In this document: positions 23,447 through 35,965 of the stretch, piece after piece
Layout: each line of letters starts with the position of its first letter
Numbering within the stretch: position 1 is the stretch's first letter
Assembly: GCF_000524195.1 (NCBI RefSeq)
Contig: NW_020170469.1
Location: 146,991-210,990, forward strand
Length of the DNA stretch: 64,000 nucleotides
Direction: 5' to 3'
Origin: Echinococcus granulosus
Taxonomy: Eukaryota > Platyhelminthes > Cestoda > Cyclophyllidea > Taeniidae
Notes under the pieces: model-generated
What the model was told of the DNA's origin: nothing
The model's input: only the letters and a program-made list of their open reading frames with translations
Databases searched by the model: none
Position numbers and translations under genes: made by a program

Positions 23447-23788
23447 CTACTTCAGTACGAAGCGATTTGCATCCCTGCCGAAGTGTTGAAGTTGAGGTTT
23501 AGCGGCTTGCTCATACCGCTGAGTGGAAGTGCAACCCGCGGAATCAACACACCAAATAACACACTTGAAAAGGCCTTGTTCATTTAATATTTTCCGTATT
23601 ATTTCTAGGCATAAATCCTGTAAATTGAATGCACCAAACCCTTGAGGTCCATCTTGCGAATAAGGTTTATTACCATTGAAAACTACAGGGATTGGGCCAT
23701 TTACCACGCGGGAAATATTTCCAATAGTAAAAGCTAGAACTAAAATATGCACTTTCAACGCAGTAATAAGGCTTTGAAACAGTCTCAT
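23447..23788 (-). CDS. Possible small secreted cysteine-containing protein
   Basis: Not recognised as any family. Single-exon frame of 113 codons starting at ATG 23,786-23,788. Residues 1-31 look like a signal peptide: basic start, hydrophobic core ILVLAFTIG at 15-23, likely cleavage near VVNG|PIP. The remainder has four cysteines at 60, 76, 80 and 86, an amphipathic stretch LCLEIIRKILNEQGLF (59-74), and near the end QHFGR (101-105), which could be an amidation-plus-monobasic cleavage site. The length, export signal and cysteine cluster would suit a peptide hormone precursor or secreted effector. It could also be a chance frame: no homologue, splice site or polyadenylation signal supports it. 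Confidence 0.35.
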   Translation of the reverse strand: MRLFQSLITALKVHILVLAFTIGNISRVVNGPIPVVFNGNKPYSQDGPQGFGAFNLQDLCLEIIRKILNEQGLFKCVIWCVDSAGCTSTQRYEQAAKPQLQHFGRDANRFVLK

Positions 23789-26700
23789 AGATTTTAGAAA
23801 CTAGAACTAGGACCTTTGATATCCCAATTTGTTACCAAGGCCAGGCTTTCCGCTTGCTCACTAAAACAATCAGCTGAGGTTTTGTTGACCCCGCCCTGTA
23901 CCTATTCATTAACGTGGAATCTGCTAAGTGGGAGCTTTTATGAGCATTCAAGTTGTATGATAATTCTACTAAATATTTCAATTCAAGATTAAAGAATGGG
24001 AAAATAGAATTAACTTATTTTCTTAGCGTAAAATATCATAATGAAGGTGTACAAATCGTAAAACGACCGCGTGAATAATTTGATTGCATCAGGAAGTATT
24101 TAAACTGATATAGTTGTTAGGACCACTATCTGGCTGAACCTCCACAATTTCACAACTAATTCTTTAAATATCGCCTTCAATACCTCGATTCTTGCACAAT
24201 ACAGTCCAAATCCAAAAAAGTAGTCTTGATCACCACAGCAAATAAGAACCCAATCCTGTCTTAAAAAGCAAGGCTTGTCGGCCTAAAGTGGATCACCTGC
24301 ACTTCAATTTGGACCAGAACCCCTTAATTTACGTTCAGTACTGTGCATAGTTACTTCGATCAAGGAGAAACCACGAACCACCCACTCACGAACCCACCGA
24401 TTTCAACAATATTTCTGCTAGGTTTTCTACGATCCAAACCTCGAGGGGATAAAGTGGACTGTGTAAATAGCACCATCACGCCACCAAATGAACGCTCAAT
24501 CGAATTCCTACCACCCAAAGGCAAAACATCATGTGTGGTTCGGAGACCACTTTCCATTCAACATAGATGTCGATGAAAGGGGCAGGAAAACATCTCAGCT
24601 TTTTCCGTTCATCTTACACGCAGTTTGTAAAAATTACAATCACAAGAGTTAATATGGGGAGCAGAGGTATACATAAAGGGAAGTTAATTAGTGCGTGAAA
24701 GAAGGAGGGGACATAACTTGTAAGGCATGGGGAAGTAGGGGCGAGGACAGACTGTACAAGGAAAGTGACAATGCGGTTGCAGTCGGAGGACACACACACG
24801 TTCAGGAATCGCGACTGGATGACCGGATGATTGGGATCGTCGTGGCTTGGAGTGTGCAGTGCGCTTTGAGCAGCTCACGTAAACCAAGGTGTTATTTGCC
24901 CGCCTGAGAGGCAATCCACTCCAGGCCTTGGGTAAGGCTGAAATTCAAAGGAATGCAAAGTGATGCACCGCTTCGCGTAATTCCGTCGTCGCTTTTAAAG
25001 ACTGGATACTGTCTTAATGAAACAGTATAATGGGGTTCATGTACAACTAAATCTCTTCTTTATTACCAAACCAACCAACCACAGAACCGTTAGTGATTCC
25101 ATAGCTAGTTCTGAATGCAACATTTTCTCGCTAAGGAATGGAATTCCATATTTATCCGCGATCTTAGTTTGTAATGGAAGGGCGGATATGTGGACCCCCC
25201 ATTCTCTGCAGACTTGGTTAACAGGCCGGACGTGAATTGACTAAATTTCTTCCACACTGAAAAAGTTTAATAAAAACCATAAATCCACGGTTTCTTCACT
25301 TTCAATCAGACAATCAATCTGTCCATTCAAGAAGCAGCAAAGCATCACATGACATCACTGGAACCTGACGCTGTTCCGTTATGAAATGTGCAATTTCCTT
25401 TTCCCTTTCTTTGTGAAGAATGAGTAAGGGGAATTCATATACCAAAAGATCATTTATCATCAGATAACCATTCGATTTTCTCGATGCTACATTGGTTCTG
25501 AGCGCTGAACTCGTAGTGATGGCAAAATTTAACCTGAGCACTCAACAGACCTCACAAAATGCAAGGTTTCATTTGCTTTAAAATGAAAGGAAGAGTCAAA
25601 TATAGATCATCAAAATATGGTTTCCTCTTCACCATGAATAAACTAATCGGGTTCCAGGATGGTACTTCGCTTCATCTTCTGGGTGATACATAGCTGGCAT
25701 GTTGTGCTCCACTTTTATTCCTGTGTTGAGTCACAAGACGGTTGAGTTTATTCCCTCACTATCAACCAACCAATTATAGCTTCATCATGTACTTTTCTTT
25801 TGGTGGTTGCACCTCCAATTCGAAATGGTCCTCATGTGAATTCTTCCATCATTTCCGAACAAGCAACCAAACTGCAATGTTTAGCGACTAATTCTACATC
25901 AAAAATTTCAGAGAGAGCAGATACGTGATGGGGATCGTGTGCCATGACGACTCAACCCATCCACATATCTGCGTCTCTCAAAACACAACACTTTCCTAGT
26001 CTTTTATCATTGGTGCCCCCTTTTTTTTCACAGAATACAAAACTTTCCTTTCTTTCAATAAATTAGTACCGGGTAAGGCTACATACCAACTTTATTTTGG
26101 TCCTGGAAAGTCACTTCACAAGATTAAAGAGCACAAAACCGCCTCAATGATCTTTGAAATGACCTAGTCTTTGATGAGGATTTAATCAATGAGATATGGC
26201 ATGATGCCAAATAAAGTAGTCCCTAAAGATTAACTGATTTCTATTGACTTGCGGTTTTTCGAGATAACTAAACTGGAGTACATCGTTTTTCTTCTCTAAC
26301 ACCGACCAACAGAAAACAAATTCCAATTAATTAGATTCATTCTGGGAATCGGTATCTATCAAAGCATATCAATGGTGATCGACAAAGATATTTTGATAAA
26401 AGAGTAGTATAGTTGCTATGCGGATAAGAGACCTATAAACACAGCCTAATAAAGCATTCAAAGCGGCACAAGCCGAAGAAACAATTCCGTACTTAATGGA
26501 GCGATTCCAATACCAAAAAAGCTGTCTCAGATTCGGATTTGGTAAAATTACAAAGCAGCGGATTGCAGAAAGGTCTAACTTCTAACTTTGGCGAATAAAG
26601 CACACAAAAAACATCTTTATCGGCTTATAAAATTTTCACATAATCTGATAAAAATAAAGGGTCTGATAGTCGTCTCACTAAAGTGTGTTATTTGCTTTCT

Positions 26701-28495
26701 GGAAATATAACCTTACAATTACCAGTGAGCCGGTTTCAATAAAAAATGTCGAATCTAGATGAACACAGGTACTTCCATATGCATCAAAAGACAAAAAATA
26801 CTATCAGAAAGTCAACCTTTCGGTCGGAATGAAAATCAAAACAAGTACCTGTCATCTTCGATGCGGGTAAAAAAGAAACAAGAATGTACGGTTCTGGAGG
26901 CAGAAAGCAATGATGCAAACAGCCAAAATAAATTCAATCTATGTATACAGGAAAGTACTTCACCATGCACAAAGAAATGAGGAGTGCACATGAAGAAAAG
27001 CTAGTCAGACAATCGGTCGGTTAGCTGGATTAACGCCCACGGTACAAATGACGACATTTCGCAATAATGAAAGTTATTACGACTTATAAGGAGCGCAAGT
27101 CTGTACGATTAACCTTTGTGTAATTTCGCAAACAAATGCTGTGACTGGATGATAGGGCACCAATACGAAAAGAAACAATGAGACCGCTCTTCTTAACTGT
27201 GCAACTCATTGGAGCGATTTTGCATTCCAAATAATCCCGTGCTAAATGTATAATTTAGAAGCTGATTGGCAAGTCTGCTGAATTGCCAGCCTTCGTGAGC
27301 GCACCGATTTTGTTTAAAGTGGTCGTTGAAAGCGTTAAGTCCCGTGATTGCTGTGCCTACAGAACTGTCGATTTAACCAAAACGACAAATGACAAAAAAT
27401 CTGTTTAACTAAGTGGTTAACCACAAGTGTTAGCCATGGTGATAGTGTCGCCGCCACAACGGTCGAATGTTTATGTAACAGAATCACTACTGCAGATTAT
27501 ACGAAATTAAATTCAAGAACGAAGACTATAAATTCGCTAAATAGTCCAAACAGATAAAACAAAGTACAATCCGCCCGAAGTGCTTGCAAAAACAGAACTG
27601 TATTTTCAGGTGCTCCATACATCAGCGTTACTCATGCAAGGCGCGAATAACGTGCTGGTAATCAAAGAGACATTTTGATCATCTTGCAGGCAATGTTGTC
27701 GCCTATACTTATGATGTCACTATGGTAGGTAATACTGAGCCAATTTTAATTAAATTTACAAAGACTTTAAATTCAAAGGTCGATTTAAATCAAATAATCC
27801 TGCTAGTTTATATTAATGAAAGAAATTCGGACTGTCAACTGCGTAAAAGAACCCAGAGAAAACTCCACGTACGATATGATTCAATTGGTAGCCATTGAAT
27901 CCCTATTTTATTTCACACAGGTAAGCGTAACCTTTATGCTACCTAACAGCTACTCGTGTAATAAATTGTACACAAAGGTTAGTTTCTTAAGGTTAAAATT
28001 TAGTCGAAGCGATATGCATTGTTTACAATATCGGATGAAACTCTGAAACGTTTTCACGAGAAAAATTGTCTCAGATAGCATTTAAAGCCGAATAAATTTG
28101 AACGCTAAACACATTACTTCGTTACAAAAATGGAAAACCAGTCCAAATGCTACTTAAGAGCTGGTTGCCCCATGGAACATAAAGTTCGAAGTGCAGTAAT
28201 TAGCCTTGAGAATAAAGCCTCAATGTGAAAACTTTTCCCAGCTTAGCTTTGCAGAATGCCACCAAAATAGTTTGCAGTAACAAAGAGAACGCTAAATAAT
28301 ATATGAGAAGTCTACTAAAATAGCAATGATAAAATCAAAGCTGTGATATGAGAACATTGAGTACTAGTGGCTGCTTCATCAGGCGATAGAAGTAACCCAG
28401 ATGCTGGATGCCAGCCCAAAACGAACGGATAAGTGTATTTTACGTCAAAAGAACAAATAACGCAAGATAGAGAAAAAAAGTGGGCATCCACATAC
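23789..28495. other. Gene-free stretch downstream of ARL5
   Basis: The last coding exon of ARL5 (about 15 residues) should lie here or further left but was not identified. 24,600-24,950 is GC-richer with overlapping open frames on both strands (24,684-24,914) but no recognisable protein; it may be an old repeat. Otherwise nothing is seen. Confidence 0.45.
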
Positions 28496-28986
28496 CCTTC
28501 CCCAGTGAGCGCACAGCAAGCTTGAATATGCCAAGGATGATCCTTGATCGAGGTGAGGTTCAGTTTATGTCCTACCTCCGCCACTGACATACAACCGATG
28601 ACATCCTGCTTGTTGGCGAAGATGAGGATCTTCGCTTTGCGCAAGTCCTCTGACGCCAGAATGGCATAGAGCTCCGACTTGGAGATAGGGAGCCGGTCGC
28701 GGTCGGTGCTGTCGATGACGAGGATGACGAACTCCGAGCCGGCATAGTAGGTGCTCCATGTGGGTCGCAACGACTCCTGCCCACCCAGATCCCACATAAC
28801 AAGGTGGAGGTTGCGCCATTTGAATTCCTCCACGTTACTACCAATGGTGGGTGAGGTTTGAACCGCCTCATTCAGCACGAACTGGTAAAGGATAGTTGAC
28901 TTGCCCGCATTGTCCAGGCCCACCAGCACTATCTTGGTGCCCTCAGGACGGAAGAAACTCCATATCCGTGACAATAACACGCCCAT
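28496..28986 (-). CDS. ARL5: ARL5 small GTPase, main coding exon (C-terminus missing)
   Basis: ARF-like GTPase of the ARL5 group, a trans-Golgi protein that recruits trafficking tethers such as GARP when GTP-bound. Residues 1-164 are in one exon starting at ATG 28,986. Seen: Gly2 for N-myristoylation, an N-terminal amphipathic helix ([10 protein letters not shown]), P-loop GLDNAGKS (23-30), switch I PTIGSN with Thr47, DLGGQES (66-72), NKQD (125-128) and CAL (158-160). Blocks such as [31 protein letters not shown] and [13 protein letters not shown] match vertebrate ARL5A/B closely. The coding frame then reaches a GTATGT donor at 28,495, so the last exon of about 15 residues lies elsewhere; the open frame running on to 28,315 is intron. 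A good acceptor (CACTTTTAG at about 29,012) just upstream of the ATG suggests a spliced 5' UTR. Confidence 0.93.
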
Positions 28987-30071
28987 GAAGGGGCGCCTGC
29001 GGAGCCGTTGCCTAAAAGTGAGACAAAAGTATTGTAAACACTAGTACAACCCGTAAGTCGCGAGCTGTGTTAGCAGAAGCACCACGGATAGAAACGCCTT
29101 CGTTTTGAAACTAGGATAGGTATCTGTATCTAAGTGACAAAATTAGCAAACTCCGGTAAGAGGAAACGAAATAGACGAAACCATGACCCCCATCTTCCAA
29201 AGCATGGGCTCCCAAGACATATTAAACACAACAAATGTGTATGCAAGACCTCCAAAACATAAAAATGGGGCAAGGGGAAAATTAAAATGCAGAGAAACAA
29301 AGACAAAGCCTTGAAACAAAGTCAAGGAGTGATGTGCTGCCCAGAATCAAGCGGCAGAGATACAGAGAAAGATTGCCCACAAAGGCCCATGACATATAAA
29401 TAAGTGTCAGAGGCAAATTAGTAAAGGGACTAACAGATGCCTTGCCTAAGAAACGACCGACACATCACAAAGAAAGACTAGCAACCTACCCAATTAAAAT
29501 GTGCACTTGCAACCTTATCTATTAAAAGCACTCGTACATAATTAACCCAGTTGAAAAAGTAGGCCTTAATGTGGCTATTAGTCCATTGTGTCAAAACAAT
29601 TGGTTTTTAAGAGTTTTATTTAGCTAAAGACAGGAAAAAATCAAATCTGCGTGCTGAACTCTGCCTCATATTCCTGACCATTTTGTTTGATTACACAATT
29701 AAAGCCAGCCAAGTTTGTTCCTTGTCATTTTTTTATAACCGGCAAATGTTAAGGTGGTGGATTTTTGCCACAAATGGGTAGGAAAAGTTACGGGAAATAT
29801 GTGGAAGTTTAACATCCGTAAAACAAAAATTATTCACCACTTTCCCGTCTTTGGCCCTTAGGAGGTGATTTATTTTCCTTTTTTAAGAATACATGCAAAA
29901 TTTGACAAGTGTGGTTGCATCAACTGTAAGTTTTGCTTTTATTTATAAAGGCCTTTTTGCAATTGTAACCATATTTTTAGCCTATTTTTCGGCCCATTGT
30001 ATTTGATCAAGGACAGTCGTTTCTTTTCCGTTTATAGTTATGAGCATGTACTTTTAAATATTCTGGAGGGA
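28987..30071. other. ARL5 upstream region, no other gene seen
   Basis: Contains the probable spliced 5' leader of ARL5 near 28,987-29,012. Nothing else recognised. Confidence 0.5.
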
Positions 30072-30500
30072 TTAGCTATAACCGCAATTAAATGAAATCT
30101 CACCTTTGCGAAGCCAAATGGTTAAGCGACACCCATCTGCAATGTTGCGAGGACATGGACGACCGTTACGCATTTCAGAACCCCCTTCTGTACTAAATTT
30201 ATGGTGATTAGGGATTATCGACTTAACTTTTATGCAGGATAATGGTCGCTTGAAATGTTGCCCACTCTGAGTAGAGACTAGAAGGCAAAATTTTGTTACA
30301 AGGCTCGCTTGAACACCGCATGTCATCTTGAACAGATTGTGGCACGAGTGGATGAATTTGGTCCAACTTTGAGGCTGGGTTTTATAGGCGACGAAATGCC
30401 CATGCTGATGGCAAGCGGTTTGTACGAGCACAAATAAGCGTTTTTGTTCTGAACTTTCGACAAAAGTAGATCTTGTCCCTAGGATAAGCTTAGGAATCAA
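30072..30500 (-). other. Unassigned 142-codon open frame
   Basis: The longest frame in this stretch, minus strand, just past the end of the LTR at 30,535-30,728. Rich in His, Cys, Lys and Ser, with no signal peptide, membrane segment or family motif recognised, and not similar to the TRIM internal region. It could be a decayed mobile-element frame or chance. The plus strand of the same interval also reads open for part of its length. Confidence 0.15.
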
Positions 30501-30534
30501 TGTGAAATAAAAGCAAAGTGTGTCAAAGTAGGTT

Positions 30535-30728
30535 CAAGGCCTTGAGACCCCCATGGGGTCGAAAGAAGACACAATACTAGGGCGAAGCATGTGTTGACGA
30601 AGTACAGAGGGGCTGGAGGGCTACTATTGTGGCCCAGAGGCCATGCCACCCGGAGGAATTGCAATCGCAGAGCTCTAAGTGCCCGCGAAACCAAAACGAA
30701 GAGTTAAACAAGTACCCAAAGTACCGCA
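30535..30728 (-). mobile_element. TRIM copy G: well-preserved solo LTR
   Basis: One of the cleanest LTR copies. On the minus strand: TGCGGTACTTTGGG start, TTGTTTAACTCTTCG, TTTTGGTTTCGCGGGCACTT, GGGTGGCATGGCCTCTGGGC, TAGTAGCCCTCCAGCC, CCCTAGTATTGTGTCTTC, then a diverged end. No internal region is attached. It resembles the 8.0 kb and 36 kb LTRs more than the 57.5/62.3 kb type. Confidence 0.78.
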
Positions 30729-33715
30729 TAAGCGTTTTTTGAAGTGCCTTCATAGAAGTCGTCTCCTTTGCCAGTTCATGAAATTGGAAATTTTCACTTC
30801 TAGCACCTATTTCCTAACGCCTGAATGATTCCCCTCAATTTGTATTCCTGCGCACTCACGCTAATTTTTGACGAATGAAAGCAGTTTATTTGAATATTCT
30901 ACAGTACAGATGGCGCCTTACCCCGATGGAGGACCCGATAAGAGCTTGAGACGAGTTTCGTCTTTGTAAGCAGCGAACACCTGGAATCGTGGTTACTCAA
31001 CTAGTGAGATAGTAAGGAAACGGAACAAAGACATTATGGAGAGACTTATAAACGCTTGAAACCATAAAAAGGGAAAGATAGTACAGTTTCCTACCGGAAG
31101 CACCTACAGACAGCACCAGACGCTTGTTTGTAGTCAAAATAGGATCTCAGCGATGCCCACTTGAGGATCGCCAACGGAGGTACCATGGATTTAAAGTTAA
31201 TCCATCACTGTATTTGTTATTGAGTAAAATGTATCTCTAGTATCATACGATTTTTATAGTCCCTGTTCGTGTAAAAGCCTTAAAATGTCACTAACAATGG
31301 ACGCTAACTGATAGGGGCAACCTAAAACCACCGCGAAATATCATCGGTAATAAAAACGAATAGCGACACGTAAAGTCACTTTCTGAGCATAAATTTTAAT
31401 GTCTAAAAATATCCTTTTTACTTTAGAGTATTGATAACCTAGGTTAAATCACTTCTGTTTAAAAAATGGTTTGTCTTTGCATAATTAATATCCCAGTCTG
31501 CAAGGCCCAATGTAAAATTGGCTTCAAATTTTACAAGCATTCTATTTTTTTTGTAAATTCCTGCATCTACTAATTTCTTTTCTCTTGACTTAAAGCTGCT
31601 TTCAGTCGGGAAAACAATGTCATTTTATCCATGGATAGAGACTTTTCATTTGTCTGGCTTAGCATTCTCAATAGGATTAATAATGCCTGCGCTGTTGACA
31701 GTTCCCGTTTCCAAAATCACTATGACTGTCATGTAATTATTTTTTAACACAATTACGGCCTGTCAATTTTTTATCCATAGTTTGAATTTTTCGACTTTAA
31801 AAAGAGTAGGTCCTGACCTTTGAAGTCAGTGTAGAATAAATGCTAGCATGCAAGTGATTCTAGCCACGACATACTATAGTTAGTCCGTCAGAACACTAAC
31901 AGAAGGCAGCACAAACAGGACAGAATGACAGAAGGCTAAGTTTTGTTGCCATTTACATGATTTGTCTAACATTCTATGGGTTACTTAGCCCTATTACGTC
32001 CATTAATGAAATATCCTTTCTTTAGAGATTTAGAGGCAATATTCACATAGATACTCAATGTATTGTGAAGGAATGGAATACGATCATTAGTCTACCCAAT
32101 AACACAGCTAGTTTTCTAAATTTCATTAGTATGAATGCAGCCAAGTCAGCGCTCACTTGACTAGGATACTTTTAAGTCAGTCCCTTTTTATTTTTATTTG
32201 CGGGTGATTAAAACAGCGGCTGCGCCACGAAGATCACAACTTTAATTTAGGCGCCGCATGTCACCTCCATTTTTCATGTCAACTTTCTGCGAGCAAAGCA
32301 CGGGGTTGTCCACGCAGCCTGCTAGGCCAAATTTGGGAATGTGGTTGTCAAAATTTGGCAAAAGTAAAACAGGAATGCACCACCAATGGGCGGTTTTCAT
32401 ACTACATATGCAGCTGTTTTTCAAGGCTGAAAATGCATAGTTGGCATTCTCCACTGCTGGATGAAATGAATTGGGGTACAGGCTTAACCCAACAAGACTA
32501 TAAGGCTACCAAATAAGTTTAGGAAAATTTGTAACAAAACTTAAGTAATTAAAGGAAATTGCTTGCAGTAGTTTTCATTAGTAGTCATTATTCCTACAAG
32601 ATGCACGTTTTTTAGTTTAACGTCTATGCAAGCATTTATTCTTCACCATTTCTATATCAAATTAGTTCTCTGTCCGTCTATTTTGCATGTGAATTCCTGA
32701 CGTCAAGATGGGGGCGATAATCGGTACTTAAAGTGTTATTATCGGGAAACTATGAAATAATGAGGATGAAGCAGTAATTCCTCCCACCCTAATGTGCCAA
32801 TCATTTCACCAATCAGTTTTATAATATGTGATTTTGCACTTCCTTGTAAAAACATGATTTTCCCATTAGTCGCTAAACTTGCCATAACTTGTTCAGCCTT
32901 CGACTAGTGAACTGTTTTGTCTGCAGCTCATCACACATGCACACACACACAAAGCAGTTAGGTGGGAATTAGGTGTTTCGTGTCTAGGAGGTGTAAAGTG
33001 TGTATTGTGTTAATTGTTTAAGGGCAATTAATGGTATGTTGAAATACAAAAGCCTTACCTCATCCCAATTCGGACAGCAAACAAAAGGCTTTGTTTTATG
33101 TGACGATTGACAAAAATAAGGAATACAAGATGACGGCGTTTAAACCCGCTTATCATCTCAAAAAATGAATGTGATGTCAATCTGCTTAATAACTTCCCCA
33201 TTTTATGCTGGCCTAAACAAATTGTTCGGCCACCATTCACTTTAGGTATAACTAAAAGTCTTGACGTGTCAATCCTGATTTATTCAAGGCAATGCACAAT
33301 CCTTTATTATTAAGATCAGAGGATTGTCATGATCAGCGTGTACCTATCTTTGGATGAGTCATCACTGGGATCACACTCTTTAAACCATTTCATGTCGCTA
33401 TCACACCATCTCCCAAAGGCTATACGACAAGTTTACAAAAAGTTTCAGCGGCTAAGGGACCGAGGTTAATTCTATTCCTAATGCATTCATGAAGCGCGAG
33501 ACAATTGCATGTATTCAAAATTCCCTACATGTTACAATAAGTCATCTTTGTGAGTCGTTTTGATAACTGCACCACCATTTAAGTCATCTGGGCAAGAGGA
33601 AAAAATAATGCAGGTTGATTATAATTTTAAGAAATTTTGCATAACCTTCTCATACCTAATTCCTTGTTAAACATCCTTTGCCACTTTTCACCGACCTCCA
33701 TTCCATCTAAATTTT
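30729..33715. other. Gene-free stretch
   Basis: No gene or RNA recognised. Near 32,258-32,454 both strands read open for about 60-70 codons, without any recognisable protein. A short CA-rich microsatellite lies at about 32,935-32,952. Confidence 0.55.
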
Positions 33716-34665
33716 TGTACGAACTGTAATGTTTTATTTATTTTTTCATCGCACCGTTTTTGTGTCACGGACACTCAAAACCCCGTCTTTGCATCTCTGC
33801 CCAGTGGTGTGCTCTCCAAGTCATGCCGGTAGCTCCTCAACCCATCTGTACATCGCCAGTGCATCTTCCGCGCTGGCATTATGAATCCTCTCGTCTTCAG
33901 GAAAGTCTCCGCCAGCTACATCGGTGGCAGACTAAAGCGAATCTGATCATAAAGGACAGCTATCCCCACTGAATGATAAATTTTAGCGAGACGGAAGATG
34001 GGTATATACTGCTGATGGAAGGATCCCTTACAATCCCTAACATAGGGATTGAGCATGACGTATACCTTCGGCAACTACCTTTGTCCCGTGTTTGCAGGAT
34101 GGCTGTTTACAGCTGAAGAGACACTAACCGTGGACGTGAACCATTTGGAACAGCTTGTTAAGGAGCTGTCTACGATGCCTGCATGAAGATGTTGAATAAG
34201 GGAACGCGCAATCCCTCCTTCACCTCTCTACTAGCTGGATAGAACCCAGATGGGTTTGGCTGACCAGCATTGAAGCAACAAACAATGGCAAAGTGGAAAC
34301 GATCCGATACCGTATCCCTACGAACCATTTCAAGCCCCCTTTTAGGCCAGCGCTCTAACGACTAGTGCTGAACACTATCAGAAGGCAAACGCATTCCTCA
34401 TTTTCTTAGCACATTTCCCAAACAGGTCAGAGCTCCTGGTCCAGTTGGAATGCCAAGAAGGATCAGTGACATTGTAGTCAAATATCCCCTCAATCACACG
34501 CACATCTGGTGACTGGAGCGGTCGGTTGGTGGTTTTTTTCTCCCAACACTGACTGTATTGTAACAGTCGACGCTAGAGGATGACCAAGTGGAACGCCGGA
34601 GATGATGTTCAAAAGAAGAGGGGCTGTGTATCACTGCCATTATTTGTTTAACTCTACGTACAAAA
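33716..34665 (+). mobile_element. TRIM copy H: 5' LTR, full internal region, truncated 3' LTR
   Basis: 5' LTR about 33,716-33,920, ending CAGCTACA; primer-binding site from 33,922 (CGGTGGCAG then AAAGCGAATCTGATC); internal region to 34,624 (about 700 bp, the fullest internal copy on the plus strand); polypurine tract TTCAAAAGAAGAGGGG at about 34,608-34,623; 3' LTR starting TGTGTATCACTGCC at 34,625 and recognisable only to about 34,665. Landmark internal blocks shared with copies F and M include GGATCAGTGACATTGTAGTC. No long reading frame. Confidence 0.78.
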
Positions 34666-35965
34666 GACATTTTGTGGTACTAATATACAAATAAGAGGTT
34701 AACCAACTATCAATTCAAACGTGGTAAGTTGGTGTAACTATTACTTTTATCTTAATAAGTAAAATATCGCATTAATTATGTCTCTTTCGACACACGTCTG
34801 TCATGTTTTGCAGGAATCTCGCTTTGCGTGTTTTTTTTAGTCACACTTCATTGGCTCATAATGAATCAGTGTAGGTTAGCATATGGATGGAAGACTGACT
34901 GGCAGTTACCGCCCAAACCCGAATGAGCATTTTTTATTAACTTAAAGTAAGGTAACATGCTGCACCGATCTCACTTGCCCCTGCACGCATATGACAGGCA
35001 GGCTCATGCAATGCTTGTCGAGCTGGGTTTTTTGGTCCGGCAAACAAAAACACAAATTTTGTCCGCCGATGGTTTGTTTACTATGCGGAATGATAAATGG
35101 GGCTCCTGATATCACCTTTGTTTTGTAGTGACAACAGTCTCATTTAATGGAGACCACAAAACATTCACGTGAAGATGGAGCTGTAGCGCTGCATCCATCC
35201 ATCTGCCTAAATGAACGCATATTTGCAGTGGATGTAGACATTAAACGCGTTTGAAGGACAAAACGGTTTCTCATCGAAATTATCCATTCTTCTTGCGATA
35301 CCGATGAATGAAAGGCTACTTCAATTGATATTACCTAAGTAAAGCAGTTAGAAGTGTTTAATTCTTCAGTACACAAACTTAATCTGAATATTTTGTTTAC
35401 TTTTGTTTGTTTAGTTAGCTCCCTAGTTTCAAAAATTGAAACTCCTGGGGAGTAGAATGCATCTTCAACTGTGTATTCACTGCCTTGATTTGTAGATGTA
35501 TCAAGCGTTAGGTCAAAATGTAAAGCTGTTTACAAGGAGTACTAGCTTATGGGGTAGTCAGAGTTTGCGTTTGCCCATCCACATCTCTACTGTGGCATTA
35601 ATAACAATGACGGAAATGTAAGTTTCTTCAGCTATTTTTTCCAATTCTTGAAAGTTCTGTATAATCTCTCCTAAATAAGCTTTGCGCACGATCCAAAGTG
35701 ATACATGTTAGCAATTGAGTGAATATTCGGCCACATAATGTTCTCTTAAGTGTATAGAGAGTGGGAAGGAGTCAGTAGTTATTTAAAACAAATAAACCCA
35801 CACCTCTTATGCCTTTTGTGTTTATTTAACTTTTAGCAGTATGCTATATCTCACAACAGTTTTCTCCTTAATGGGAAAAATCACAAGCCCCATTCATAGG
35901 CTCGAACTTATAGGTAGCGCGTCATACGAGCTGGACTGTGCATAGAGGAAAAGGTAGGGCAGAGG
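34666..35965. other. Gene-free stretch between two TRIM copies
   Basis: Nothing recognised, except a purine-rich run (about 35,945-35,965) directly before the next LTR. Confidence 0.5.

Noticed and set aside
24684..24914. Overlapping 70-76-codon frames on both strands
   Set aside because: Open on both strands because of base composition; no recognisable protein.
27880..27925. Candidate last exon of ARL5 on the minus strand
   Set aside because: A GIQWL-like reading exists after an AG, but it does not fit the phase of the GTATGT donor and gives no ARL5 C-terminus.
28497..28871. 84- and 99-codon minus frames inside ARL5
   Set aside because: Out-of-frame shadows of the GTPase exon.
32935..32952. 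Short CA repeat
   Set aside because: Ordinary microsatellite; no array structure, not CRISPR-like.
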